From assembly GCA_903632075.3 (NCBI GenBank), contig CAHIKZ030002024.1, positions 4,699,001 to 4,763,000 of the forward strand: a DNA stretch of 64,000 nucleotides, written 5' to 3'. The position numbers and the translations under genes are program-made. How positions within the stretch are numbered: position 1 is the stretch's first letter; every line of letters starts with the position of its first letter. This document shows positions 20,346 to 30,640 of the stretch, piece after piece. This stretch comes from Acanthosepion pharaonis (lineage: Eukaryota; Mollusca; Cephalopoda; Sepiida; Sepiidae). The notes under the pieces were generated by a model, which was given only the letters and a program-made list of their open reading frames with translations, made no database searches and was not told the origin of the DNA.

Positions 20346-22459
20346 GGCCAAGGTAAGTGCAAACAACAGCATTATGTACTACATCGGTGCCAGTGAAGGT
20401 CCATTCAAGAAGAGGAATAACAATCACAACCTTTCATTCACCAACAGGAAATACTCGAACAGCACTACACTATCCACATATATATGGCAGCAAAAAGACA
20501 TAAATATGACACCAACAATAAGTTGGAAAGTATTGAAAAATGCTCCTGCCTACAGCAACATTACAAAAAATGCCCACTTTGCCTACATGTAAAAGTTGCA
20601 ATAATATCACACACACCGCAAAATTTACTGAAATATATATATATAAAATTTACTAAACAAAAAATCAGAGATAATCTCCAAATGTAGGCATGAGAACAAG
20701 TAAGTATTATCCAAATTTATACCAAACGGATTAAAAAAAAAAAAAGAAAAAGCAAAAGAAAAAAGACAAACCACCAACAATCACAATTTAATTCAAGCTA
20801 CCATCACAATAATTACATTTATTGTTATTGTTATTATCATTGCACCATTATTAGTAATCACTTCTACCACTTTACAATAACTATTAACTACTAATATTAT
20901 CATTACCACTAACACACAACACCATTACTACCACATCACATCTACTATAATTATTAACATAAATTACTCCCCCCCTCCCAGCATATTTAATACCACCAAA
21001 TAAAAACCAATAAGATCAGAGATAATTTCCAAATGTAGGCATGAGAATAAATACCTATTATCAGGATTTATACCAAAATAAATAAATATATATATATATA
21101 GAAAATAAAATAAAATAAAACACCAACAATCACTCTTTAAGCTAGCACCATAATAATTACATTTATTGGTTTTTATTATTCTCCCACCAACATTACTAAT
21201 CACTACTACCAATTCACAATAACTATTAGCCACTTATATTATCATTGTCACCAACCCCCTTACACATTACTATCACATCACATCTACTATTATCATATAA
21301 ACCCGTCATAATTATTAACGTAAACAACCCCCTCCCCCAGCATATTTAATACCACCATAAAAATATCCAATAGGGATTACAAACTGAAATTTCTACCAGT
21401 CACATATACACAGTCATCAAAAAAAATAAAAAAAACAAGCAAATAAACAGCATTAAAATAATAACAATTTTTTTTTTTAAAAATAAAAAATAAAAAATTA
21501 TAGCAATTTTCAACTATCATAATTTTATACAGAATACCTATTATCAGGATTTATACCAAAATAAATTAATATATATAACAAAATAAAATAAAACACCAAC
21601 AATCACTTTTTAGTTCAAGTAACCACCACAATAATTACATTTATTGTTTTTATCATTCTCCCACCACCATTACTAATCACTTCTACCAATTTACAATAAC
21701 TATTAGTTACTTATATTATCATTGCTTCCAATCCCTTACAACATTACTACCATATCACATCTACTATTATTATATAGACCCGCTATAATTATTAACGTAA
21801 ACTACTACCTCCCCCAGCATATTAAATACCACTAAATAAAATAACCAATAAGGATTACAAACCGAAATTTCTACCAGTTACATAGACACAGTCATCAAAA
21901 ACAAGCAAACAACCAGCTTTAAAATAATAACAAATAAACCTTTTTTTTAAAAATTTAAAAAAAAAAAAATATTAATAATTTTTACCTATCACAATTTTAC
22001 ACAGACCCCACCACACGTATATACATACATGTGAGGAAACTTTATTCAGTGAAAAAAAAGATAAATGCTCTAAGTTTTGGCATGTATACATTCACGAGAT
22101 ATTCACGAGAAATTTTCGCTACACTTCCAATCTTTGAATTTCAACATACAAATGCATATGTATAGACACAACACCACCCATATACATACATATGTTAAAT
22201 CCGAAATTGTCCACATATGTTTATATATGTATGAGTCCCGACAGACCAGCAAGTGTGTATGTGTGTCTGCGTACCTCATCTGATGTACGGACATGCATCT
22301 ATGTTTGCGTTAGCACGATGACATCACGATGATGATTCCCCCACTCCCATAATAACACTAATACACGCAATCTACATAAACCCAAATTTTAAAAAAATTA
22401 ATCAGTTTGACGATTGCAAAAGCGTGAAACCCAGGGTCACAAACTCACATCAATCCAAC

Positions 22460-22462
<3 letters not shown>
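20330..22462 (+). mobile_element. Penelope-like element (3' part) with reiterated 3' modules
   Basis: 20335-20580 encodes the GIY-YIG endonuclease region of a Penelope-like retroelement: TTIYKAKVSANN, MYYIGASEGPFKKR-NNH, then STYIWQQKD and PTISWKV. The C-terminal block (RSEIISKCRHENKYLLSG, then FIPK-stop) appears at 20650-20715, in broken form, and again at 21015-21075. A CTATTATCAGGATTTATACC remnant at 21536 is a third. Each is followed by the same 3' UTR text (caccaacaatcac, aataattacatttattg, catcacatctactat). So one partial C-terminus plus UTR is repeated three times head to tail at about 20660, 21010 and 21536. The rest of the UTR runs to 22462 and stops at a (TA)n array. Tandem partial copies are known for this class. 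Confidence 0.8.
20335..20592 (+). pseudogene. GIY-YIG endonuclease domain fragment of Penelope-like ORF
   Basis: About 83 residues remain open. Seen: the YYIG half of the GIY-YIG signature, a conserved Arg at the KKR position, an Asn-His pair (NNH) and an Asn in NSTTLS, followed by the IW and WKV strands of the fold. The first half of the signature reads IMY rather than GIY, as is common in this element class. The upstream reverse transcriptase is missing: the ORF is preceded by the GAAA arm of the inverted repeat. The domain nicks DNA for target-primed integration in intact relatives; here it is a truncated relic. Confidence 0.8.

Positions 22463-22500
<38 letters not shown>
22463..22500. 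repeat. (TA)n microsatellite at Penelope-like 3' end
   Basis: About 19 TA units directly after the caaactcacatcaatccaac terminus. Confidence 0.97.
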
Positions 22501-22503
<3 letters not shown>

Positions 22504-22730
22504 CTGTTGGCAAACCCAAAAGTTGAAAAATAGAGCAACACTTGCACTCAAATGAATTTCTGTCAAGGAAAATAACTGAAATTTATATGAAAACAAGCAA
22601 GATGTGTCTCCCACATATAGCAATGATGTGTCATTAAATGAACACACCCTTGGTCCATTCACAGGTTTCATATTGTAAACAATGATAAAAACAGCCCTGA
22701 ATACATCACTGGATAATGTTTATTGTTTGT
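22501..22730. other. Unassigned segment
   Basis: Not matched. The minus strand has a 73-codon frame, in part TA-derived, with no motif. Confidence 0.4.
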
Positions 22731-22734
22731 CCCT

Positions 22735-23390
22735 CTAACATGTCCATAAAAGTCTGCTCGAAAAGTGCATTCAACATTTCCTCCATAACAATGCAAAGCT
22801 GCATGCAGTAAGAATAACAAAGGAAAAAATGTTGGAACTTGGTTGGTCTATTCTGCCTCACTCAGTATATCACCTGACCTTGAACCAACTGATTATTTAA
22901 TTTTTCAATTGCAGTAAAACGCTTTGATTGGAAAAATGTTCTTTAATGAAAACTAGATTCATAACTTTGTCAAAAGATTTTCACATCAAAACTTGCATAA
23001 TTCTCATCTAAAGTTAGGAAAGAGCTAGCTAATAAATGGCAATAAGTCAATGCAAATAATTTTGAAATACTGAATTCATTTTTATAAGTTCAGCAGCTGT
23101 AACATGTCCATAAATAGCTGGTTGAAACTTTTACTCTATAACAATGCAAGGCTGCATACATTAATAACGATACAGGATGAAATTTAGGAACAAGGTTGGT
23201 CTGTTTTACACCACCTGATATATTCACCTGAGCTTGCATCAACTGGTTATTTCCATTTTTGATTGCTGCACATTTCTTTGATGAGAAATTATTTTTCTAA
23301 TGAAAACCAGATTCAAGAGTTTATCAAAAACTGTTTTCATATTAATACCTGTAGAATTATACTCTTAATTTGTTGAACAGTTGCCTGATA
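22735..23390 (+). pseudogene. Two tandem mariner transposase C-terminal fossils
   Basis: Copy 1 (about 22735-23095) reads HNNAKLHAVRITKEKMLELG then WSILPHSVYHLTLNQLII. Copy 2 (about 23100-23390) reads YNNARLHT then EI-EQGWSVLHHLIYSPELA and STGY. Both match the D34D/DD(D) catalytic tail of mariner transposases (HDNARPH, LGWEVLPHPPYSPDLAPSD). In copy 1 the first Asp is Asn and the PYSPDLAPSD motif is lost. Copy 2 keeps YSPELA. Both start at the same phrase, taacatgtccataaa. Confidence 0.75.
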
Positions 23391-23865
23391 AGGGGATATA
23401 TAATTGAATAAAATGTAATTTTATTATACTTATTAAATAATATCGTTGATAAACAAAAAAGGAAAATATTTATAACTCAGACTAATACAAGGAAAAAGTT
23501 AATAATTAGTCCTTGTGTATAATATGTTCCTTGCTTAAATACTTGTGAAAAGTGAGTTTATACCCAAATAATTCTAATTCATCATTAATATTATCATATA
23601 TTAGTTTGTACAGAAAGTTAATGTTGTATGTGTAGTGGGATTGTTGGGGTATTATTCATTTAGAATTTTTAAAACACAATGAAACACTGAATACACATTA
23701 ATAAGTCCAGCACCTGTAATATAAGTTTTCAGCTTAAAAAACCTGAAAAAGAATGCATCTTTTGTCTTTAAAATATCAAAAAGAAGTGTTTTATGCCCAA
23801 ATAATTCTAATCCATTATTAATATTATCATATATTTGTATAGAAAGGTAATAATTTACCATCAAG
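23391..23865. repeat. Local direct duplication
   Basis: The phrase cccaaataattctaattcat followed by cattaatattatcatatat at about 23562 recurs at about 23797 with few changes. The remaining sequence is AT-rich and unassigned. Confidence 0.65.
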
Positions 23866-24128
23866 AAGAGAATGTTGAAATGTTATGGACAAGTCATGAG
23901 AGCCAACAATCTTTCCACTGCCATGAAAAAAAAGGTTCCACCTTATACAAAAGAAAAAGAGGACAATAACTAGTGGGAGTAGAAGATCATCTTTTATAGA
24001 GATTCAGACATTGGTGCACAACTGAGACATATACAGGGGTCTGGTCAGGTACTCTACTGAACCACAACCTTAGGACCACACCTGGTATGATGATAATGAT
24101 TGGTTGTTGTTGTTGTTGGTGGTGGTGG

Positions 24129-24178
<50 letters not shown>

Positions 24179-24180
24179 AA
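23866..24180 (+). pseudogene. RTE-like LINE tail with (GAT)n end, copy 1
   Basis: Reads GYGQVMRANNLSTAMKKK... then QLRHIQGSGQVLY and TTTLGPHLV before (GAT)n at 24130-24175. MRANNLSTA followed by a conserved W/L-rich segment and a (GAT)n 3' end is typical of RTE-class tails. Stops present. Confidence 0.65.
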
Positions 24181-24229
24181 ACAGAAAGGCAGGATGACAT
24201 GTAAAAGATGAAATGGTACAAACACTTCA

Positions 24230-24480
24230 TAAATGTTAACAATCTTTCCACTGCCGTCCAATAATGTTCTGCTTAAAGCAAAAAACAGAGGCAAATTACA
24301 GGTTGACAATGTCACTGAGCAGACAGGAACATCATTCACAGAGACTGAGACATTAGCTTGCAACTGAGAGATATGGAGGGAGATGATCAGGTGCTCAGTT
24401 GTACTCATAGACATTATGACCACATCTGGTCATGGGTTTGAGGACGATGAAGAGGATGATGAATGGGTGTAAAATTGTAT
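24230..24480 (+). pseudogene. RTE-like LINE tail, copy 2
   Basis: gttaacaatctttccactgc, then cagagactgagacattagct, ctgagagatatggagggaga and tgaccacatctggtcatggg. Ordered as in copies 1 and 3, ending in a degenerate (GAT/GAA)n run at 24440-24465. Confidence 0.6.
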
Positions 24481-24594
24481 TGTTTTTCAGACAGATAACA
24501 ATTTCTATTGACCAAATATGGAACTTTTCAACAGAAATTTCCTCTTTGAAAAATTCAGTTTTTTACAGTTAAAAAAAGAGAAAAACAAAAGGAA

Positions 24595-24790
24595 AAAAGA
24601 AGAAACATTACTGAGTGAACTGGAAGATCTTTTGTAAAGGCTTTGATATTTACACACAACTGTCACATATGAAGGGGGTTGCTCAGGTTCTCAGTTGTGC
24701 AGTGACTCTATGACCACACCCGGTCATGGATCTGATAGATAATGATGATAAGAATGATGACGATGATGATGAAGAAACAGAAAGGCAGGC
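24595..24790 (+). pseudogene. RTE-like LINE tail, copy 3
   Basis: Includes ctgagtgaactggaagatc, acaactgtcacatatgaagg and tgaccacacccggtcatgga, then (GAT)n-like tail 24733-24775. The three copies lie in the same orientation within 900 bp, which suggests local duplication. Confidence 0.6.
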
Positions 24791-25232
24791 TGACATGGAA
24801 GACAGGCACTATATAATTATTCAAATTATATTTCCTGGAATTTAATATTTAAATTCAATTATGCTTTGGAAATAACAAAATATAAAAAGAAATGAAATTG
24901 ACTTGAAAACTCTGGTTAAAATAAAACAATATAATAATGAAAATACCTCAGGAAAGTTTAAATGTTTCCAAAATAGAAACTATGATCTGGAATTGGAATG
25001 AAGTCTGTGACGGCACGTACCTTGAATCCGTCACAAAACTTTGGAATGTGCAATTAATAAACTCTAAACACTCAGTGATAACAAATTTAGTGTAGGAGAT
25101 AAAGGAATTGAAAAGAGAATAAGCTATGTTCAGGGTAGTTATGTCCAACATCGAACTTGTTACAGCGCTATAACTGGAAGATATTGGCTGTGGTTTGAAC
25201 CTGGAGAGACATTGGCTCTGCCAGGTTTCACT

Positions 25233-25235
<3 letters not shown>
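24791..25235. other. Unassigned segment
   Basis: AT-rich, no recognised element. The sequence tggtttgaacctggagagac at 25190-25209 has a B-box-like GTTTGAACCTGG and may be a SINE scrap. Confidence 0.35.
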
Positions 25236-25288
<53 letters not shown>

Positions 25289-25368
25289 AGTGATGATGAT
25301 GGTGGTGGAATTGATGGCAGTGGTGTAGGTGGTAATGATGATGATGATGGTGGTGGTGACAGAGGTGA
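25236..25368. repeat. (GAT)n imperfect microsatellite
   Basis: About 17 perfect GAT units, then interrupted GAT/GGT repeats. Reads as poly-Asp, poly-His or poly-Ser depending on frame; these are not proteins. Confidence 0.95.
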
Positions 25369-25429
25369 TGTTTTTCTGAGGAAATTAAACAAAGATAAGC
25401 AGTGTAATACTGAAACATTGGCCAAAAAA

Positions 25430-25729
25430 CAGCCTTAAATAGCCTTATTAGATCAAGACTTTCATTTGGATGTCATGCAAGGTACCAAACTCATTCAGAA
25501 ATATCTAAACAGTCAGCTGTATATAACAGCTTTCTTAGCTCAATGTTTCAAAATGGCTTTGAGCAAATGAAGCCTATGATAACAAGGACCATCTCTCTTT
25601 GAACATTGTCATCGGGTGCTACAGATTCACAAATAAAGAACTGTACCAAATAACAGAAACCATATCACTTGAGGACTTTCGTCAGCTGCAACAAATAAAA
25701 TGCAAAGCAGATGTAACTTGAAGAGAAAA
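25430..25729 (+). pseudogene. LINE-R2 fragment, 5' of Helitron H1
   Basis: Plus-strand text reads LNIVIGCYRFTNKELYQITE then TISLEDFRQLQQIKCKADVT, the LINE-R2 block that also forms the 46-codon unit at 47800-50310. It is cut at gagaaaa/tctctat by Helitron H1 and resumes at 26501. The same segment with the same insertion is at 55479-55775. Confidence 0.75.
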
Positions 25730-26500
25730 TCTCTATCTATAAAAGGCAAGGTGTGTGTGTGTGTGTAACGTATGCACGGCCGTAATTTTTGATGGATTTG
25801 CACCAAAATTTACATGCACATGCTCCAAGTTAGCGGAAAGGCTAAGATCAAGTTTGCATTTCCCAACTCCCATCGATAGTGGAAATAATTTATTTTTTCA
25901 TGCTTTTATGGCAGTTTTCATGTAGTTTGTGGCCATTTTCTACTGTCCAGAGTGAGAGCCAATAGCTGGCTGCCACGAATGGGCAGGAAGATTCTATTTG
26001 CCAACATGAGAGCCAACAGCTGACTGACATGAATTTTAACTAGCATGCTAGCATGCAAAAAATATTGATAGTTGCATTCATCACAAGTGGGAAAAATTTA
26101 AATCTGCATCCACTTTACTCCAATTGGCTCATTCGCTTGCTTAAACTCAACGTTGATTCTGATTCCACAGAACTTGGTTGGGTGTGAAAAAGTATTTGTT
26201 GTTAACATTCTTTTTTCATTCGGTTTTTCCAGTTACGAGTCCTTTTTTAAAGCTGATGGTTTTGTGTTCATTTTGTTTAGTTCTTTTATCGTAACAGATT
26301 TAATGTTTAGTATAGAGCTTAGAAAAAATTTGCAGTGTGAGATAGGCAAGAAGTAAGACATGTAGCAACATCAGCACGGCAAAGGGCACTCCTTTAAAGG
26401 CAAGGAAGGGCAAAAATATTTTCAGTCAAGTGATGGTGATTGCTGTATGAGTCGTACGATTTTTGAATCAAGCACGGGCATTGCCAGGCCATGCTGCTAG
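25730..26500 (+). mobile_element. Helitron H1, non-autonomous, 771 bp
   Basis: Begins TCTCTATCTATAAAAGGC and ends with a GC-rich hairpin-like GGGCATTGCCAGGCC followed by TGCTGCTAG, then T. 5'-TC and CTAG-3' inserted between A and T with no target duplication are hallmark Helitron features. No Rep-helicase is encoded; open frames of 60-70 codons (for example 26153-26356) are not recognised. A (GT)n patch lies near the 5' end. H2 at 55776-56551 is a close relative. Confidence 0.85.
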
Positions 26501-26740
26501 TAATATTGATAATAATGACGTTGACATTCCCCATGACTTTAAACAAAAGGTTAGGAAGGAAACCCTCATCAATACTTGGAAGAATATTAAAAGTTACTGG
26601 ACTTGGCAACACTGTTTTACTGAAAAATCATTTTTCAGAAAAAGATTATAAATTTGTGATAAATTTTGAAAGAAAGTAGCAGTCATTGCTGAATGTTTCC
26701 TTATAAGGAAACAGCTAAAATTACCAGTACTATTACCATT
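26501..26740 (+). pseudogene. LINE-R2 fragment, 3' of Helitron H1
   Basis: Reads NIDNNDVDIPHDFKQKVRKE then TLINTWKNIKSYWTWQHCF and TEKSFFRKRL, continuing the LINE-R2 tail interrupted at 25729. Ends with the perfect 18-bp palindrome GTTTCCTTATAAGGAAAC (26695-26712), conserved in other LINE-R2 copies. Confidence 0.75.
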
Positions 26741-27395
26741 TATACAATTGAAAATCATGTCAAGGGAATACTTATTTGGAAAGTATGTGAAATTATTGAG
26801 GTCTTTCATGACAAGGAGGAAAAAATATCGCGAATACTATCATGCATATGCAACAACAAATTAGTCCATCTGACACTCATTTTAGTCAAATTTTCACTCA
26901 GGATTAAAGTCAAAAGTTTACTTGTGTCCTGCTACCATTAAACATGGTCAATGTTATCACGTATATTGAACAATATGTATCTTGCCTTATTAACATTTAT
27001 GCATTATTTTCTACTCTGCTTCTAAATTGAAAAAAAATCACCATGGAATTTCCAAGAAATGTTAATTGTTATGCACCATGTCTGGTGATTGTCAGATAAG
27101 GAAAGACAAGTTTCTCATATCCTTAGCTGACTCTTATTATGATTGCTTGTAAATTTTGAATATCCTCCTATCTGTTCAATTGTCACCTTAAAGCCAGAAG
27201 TCAAACGAACTGTTGTGAGAAAGCACATGTAAGATTTCATAAATATTAAGGTACATTGATGGTAAGCATTGGCAGGTGGATTTAATCTTCACTTGAGAAA
27301 AGCACACAAACATACACACACACACACTCACATACATTACTCATGAATTCACTTAGACAAAAACATTATTATTTAAATTCACGGGAAGGAAAGTT
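26741..27395. other. Unassigned segment
   Basis: No recognised family. Contains a short (CA)n at 27309-27330. Confidence 0.4.
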
Positions 27396-27528
27396 AGAGA
27401 AATTTTAATCTTAAAAGCGAGGAGAAAAGAATGTAAGAGAGAAAGAAACACAATAAGAAAGAATGAAGGAAAAAATTAAAAAGAAAGCAAATAAGAAAGA
27501 GAGAAAGAAAAAAGAAAGCGAATAAGAC

Positions 27529-27579
<51 letters not shown>

Positions 27580-27682
27580 AAAAAGAAAGCGAATAAGACA
27601 GAAAGAAAGAAAGAAAGAAAGAAAAAAGAAAGCGAATAAAACAGAAAGAAAGAAAGAAAAAAAGAAAGAAACCAAATAAGAC

Positions 27683-27716
<34 letters not shown>

Positions 27717-27878
27717 GAAGAAAGAAAGAAAGTGAATAAGATAGAAAGAAAGAAAGAAAGAAAAAAGAAAGTGAATAAGAAAGAAAGAAAAAAGAAAGCG
27801 AATAAGACAGAAAGAAAGAAAAAAGAAAGCAAATAAGACAGAAAGAAAGAAAGAAAGAAAAAAGAAAGCGAATAAGAC

Positions 27879-27909
<31 letters not shown>

Positions 27910-28840
27910 AAAAAAAGAAAGCGAATAAGGCAGAAAGAAAGAAAAAAGAAAGACAATAAAAAAGAAAGAAAGAAAGAAAAAAGAAATAGAATAAGAAAGA
28001 AAGAAAAAGAAAGCAAGAAAGAAGGTAAAAGAAAAAGAAAGAAATAAGGACAATAGGTAAAATGAAAGAAAATATTAATGAATGAAAGATAGACTAAATA
28101 AAATAGAAGATCACAGAAAGAAATAAAGAGCAAATAAAGAAAAGAAGAAGGAAAGTTTAAGAGAAGAATGAAGGAAATGGAGAAAAGAAAAGAAGTCGAA
28201 AGAAAAATATAGCTAAGAAAGAAAAACAGGACGATAAAAGAAAGGAAGAAAGAAAGAAAGGAATATTTAAGGATTGAAAGAAGAAAGAAAAAATCGGCAA
28301 AGAAAGTAAGAGTAAATGAAGGAAGAATGAATGATTAAATGAAAGACAAAATGAAAGTGGAAAAAGGAAAGAATGAAACATTAAATGATAGAAGATAGGG
28401 AAGGAGTAAAACAGAAAGAGTAAAAGAAAGAAAGAATGAAAGACTAAAAGAAAGAAAGAATGAATGAATGAATAAAAAAGTAAAGAAAGGAAAAATTAAA
28501 ATGTCAGAAAGAAATAGAAAACAAGAATAAATGAAGGCAGATTAAAATAAATAAAAGAAAGAAAGAACATAAAAAGGAAGAATGAATAAAGAATAAATGA
28601 ATGATTAAAAAGGAAGAAAGAAAGAATGAAATAAAGAAAGAAAAGAAAGAGTAAAACAAGGAAGAATTTAAGAATAAAAGAAAGAGAAGATAGGAAAAAG
28701 AAAAAAGCAAAATAAGTTGAAGGAAAATACAGAATAAACCAGATATAAAAGAAATATAAAAGTAAAGAAGAAATAATGAATGACTAAACAAATGAAAGGC
28801 CAAAAGAAAGACAAAATGATGAAAAACGGTTCTTGTTTAA
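27396..28840. repeat. Purine-rich (GAAA) megatract
   Basis: About 1.4 kb of A and G on the plus strand. 27480-27960 is a degenerate minisatellite in which gcgaataagacag (or variants) recurs about every 28-60 bp between (AAAG)n runs; 28060-28840 is looser. The 200+ codon minus-strand frames (Phe/Ser/Leu) are composition artefacts. Confidence 0.93.
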
Positions 28841-29335
28841 TGTAGATTTTAAAAGCAGACTTGCAATGATAGCAAACTGAAAAGCTGAAAGGAAAGCAGA
28901 TGAAATGTTGCAAATCCGCACTCAGGAAAACAACGGGCTCAAACAAAGCAATATGTGAAAGAGTTTAATTAAATTAACAAAGAAACAAATTTAATAGCAG
29001 AAATACAAAACATATTACTGAATCCTAAAACAAAAGGAGTCAGAATAATTGCCAAACAAATGAAAACAGGTCCGAAACACCAAACGGAATGATATTTCAA
29101 TAATATCAGACCATATTTTTCGTTAAATTAATTATGAATCCAACTGGGGATAAACAGCACTTAAAAATATAGCCAGATTCATGACATTACAAGGAGCAAT
29201 GCATAGAGTTAATTGTAGTTAAGAATAAATGAGTAATTATTTCATATTAATTTGATTAATTTGGTTGTAGTCATCATTTTCATTGGAATATTTAAAATGA
29301 AAAATTATCATGATCATATATATGTATATTCTAAT
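28841..29335. other. Unassigned segment
   Basis: AT-rich, nothing recognised. Confidence 0.4.
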
Positions 29336-29337
29336 AA

Positions 29338-29460
29338 TCATTAAAGCAAAGCAATAAAGCCACTAAGATACATAGGGTTACCGAGTGTTAGAGAATATGA
29401 GCAAAAAAAAAACACTATTAAGGAGAGAGAACAATAAAAGAATAAGAATTAACCTTCATA
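29338..29460 (-). mobile_element. LINE-C 3' UTR fragment
   Basis: aagcaataaagccactaaga, gggttaccgagtgttagaga and gagagaacaataaaagaata match 30145-30260, which is attached to LINE-C coding sequence on the minus strand. Confidence 0.7.
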
Positions 29461-29492
29461 AGTATTTCATCCATTGGATATAAGTAGCCAGA

Positions 29493-30137
29493 CGACTGCA
29501 GTAGCATCAGCTTCAATTTTTATTTATTCACTTTCCTCTTGCCATAGTATGATATGACAACACTAGAGCAAAATTCAATCAAACTATTGTCTGATGATCA
29601 GAGTTGCATGCAGTGGCTGTACAAACATTTTGTTTGACAAATGAAGTCACCTACATACAGAGTGCAAAAGTTTAAAGACATAAGATAATGTCCTTTGCAG
29701 CTCAAAGTAAGGCTTGTTGTTTAGCCATCTCTCCTAAGTGCTGTTCTGGCAACCATTTACACAAGATTCTTAGGTGGCTGCCTTCCTGTGCCTCTCTTGA
29801 CTTTAACATGTCTTGTGAGTGATACATTCTTGAAGCCTTCTTTCCACATTATATGCACAAGAGATTTTCAACTGTCTTTTTTTCATTTCCATTTTCATTC
29901 AAATTAAGTAGCAGATTTAATCTTTCCATGTTTTAAAATTCCTTTGAACTGTAATGTCATTTTAGTTAACTGATGTTAGAATCTATTCAACCACCATAGC
30001 ATATGAACCCTTGTCCATGTTCAAAGCCACAAACATTATAAATGCTTCACTATTTATTTCTTGACTCCTATATTCTCCCTTTCAAATGAGCAATGATGGT
30101 GGAAATTGTATGGAATATTATACACAATTACTTTTTA
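29493..30137. repeat. 640-bp recent duplication, copy 1
   Basis: Nearly identical to 43808-44456 over its whole length (for example catcaactattg-type start, agagttgcatgcagtggctg, atgagcaatgatggtggaaa, end acacaattactttt). Part of it (29700-30000) is minus-strand LINE-R1 3' text (tcttgaagccttctttccac). It sits between two LINE-C 3' UTR segments here. Confidence 0.9.
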
Positions 30138-30144
30138 AAATCAT

Positions 30145-30640
30145 TCCATCACAAGTAAAGCAATAAAGCCACTAGGAAGGAAGGGGTTAGTGAGTGCTAG
30201 AGAACATCATAAAAAAATACTAATAAGGAGAGAGGACAATAAAAGAATTAGAATTTAGAAGACAGAAGATAATGATTGACATTTTATTTAAATCTTTGAA
30301 GATCAAAGTTGACTGGGAAGCTAGAAGGTGGAAGAGATTTCCACAAGCAAGAAGTGCAATAAAAGAAATTGTTCGCATAGAACTTACAGTTACATCTCGA
30401 CATTTCAACTTTAAAATGATGAGACCTTGATGCCAATCTAGTACTGTGCTTAAATTCATAACAACTATGTAACAAAGAAAAATGTTCATCAGAATAATTA
30501 TGAAAATATTTACAGAAAAGGCACAGGGAAGCTATATTATGGCAGTAGGAAAGTAACTGAAGTTGAGATACCAGGTCAGAACCAATAATATTGTAGATTC
30601 TTCTTTGGATTTCATGAAGAATCTCTAAATACATAGACTT
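30145..30640 (-). pseudogene. LINE-C C-terminus and 3' UTR, minus strand
   Basis: Open for 116 codons (30634-30284). Reads EILHEIQRRIYNIIGSDLVS, QLQLLSYCHNIASLCLFCKY, HSTRLASRSHHFKVEMSRCN and then SCLWKSLPPSSFPVNFDLQR. This is the best-preserved LINE-C tail in the window; compare WNSLPASCFPAN at 9600. The 3' UTR ends near 30145. 5' truncated, as usual for LINEs. Confidence 0.85.

Noticed and set aside
25232..25438. Poly-Asp, poly-His and poly-Ser frames
   Set aside because: Translations of a (GAT)n array.
27394..28133. 219- and 240-codon Phe/Ser/Leu frames on the minus strand
   Set aside because: They come from a pure purine tract; the same happens at 14780-15570, 18993-19417 and 20056-20280.
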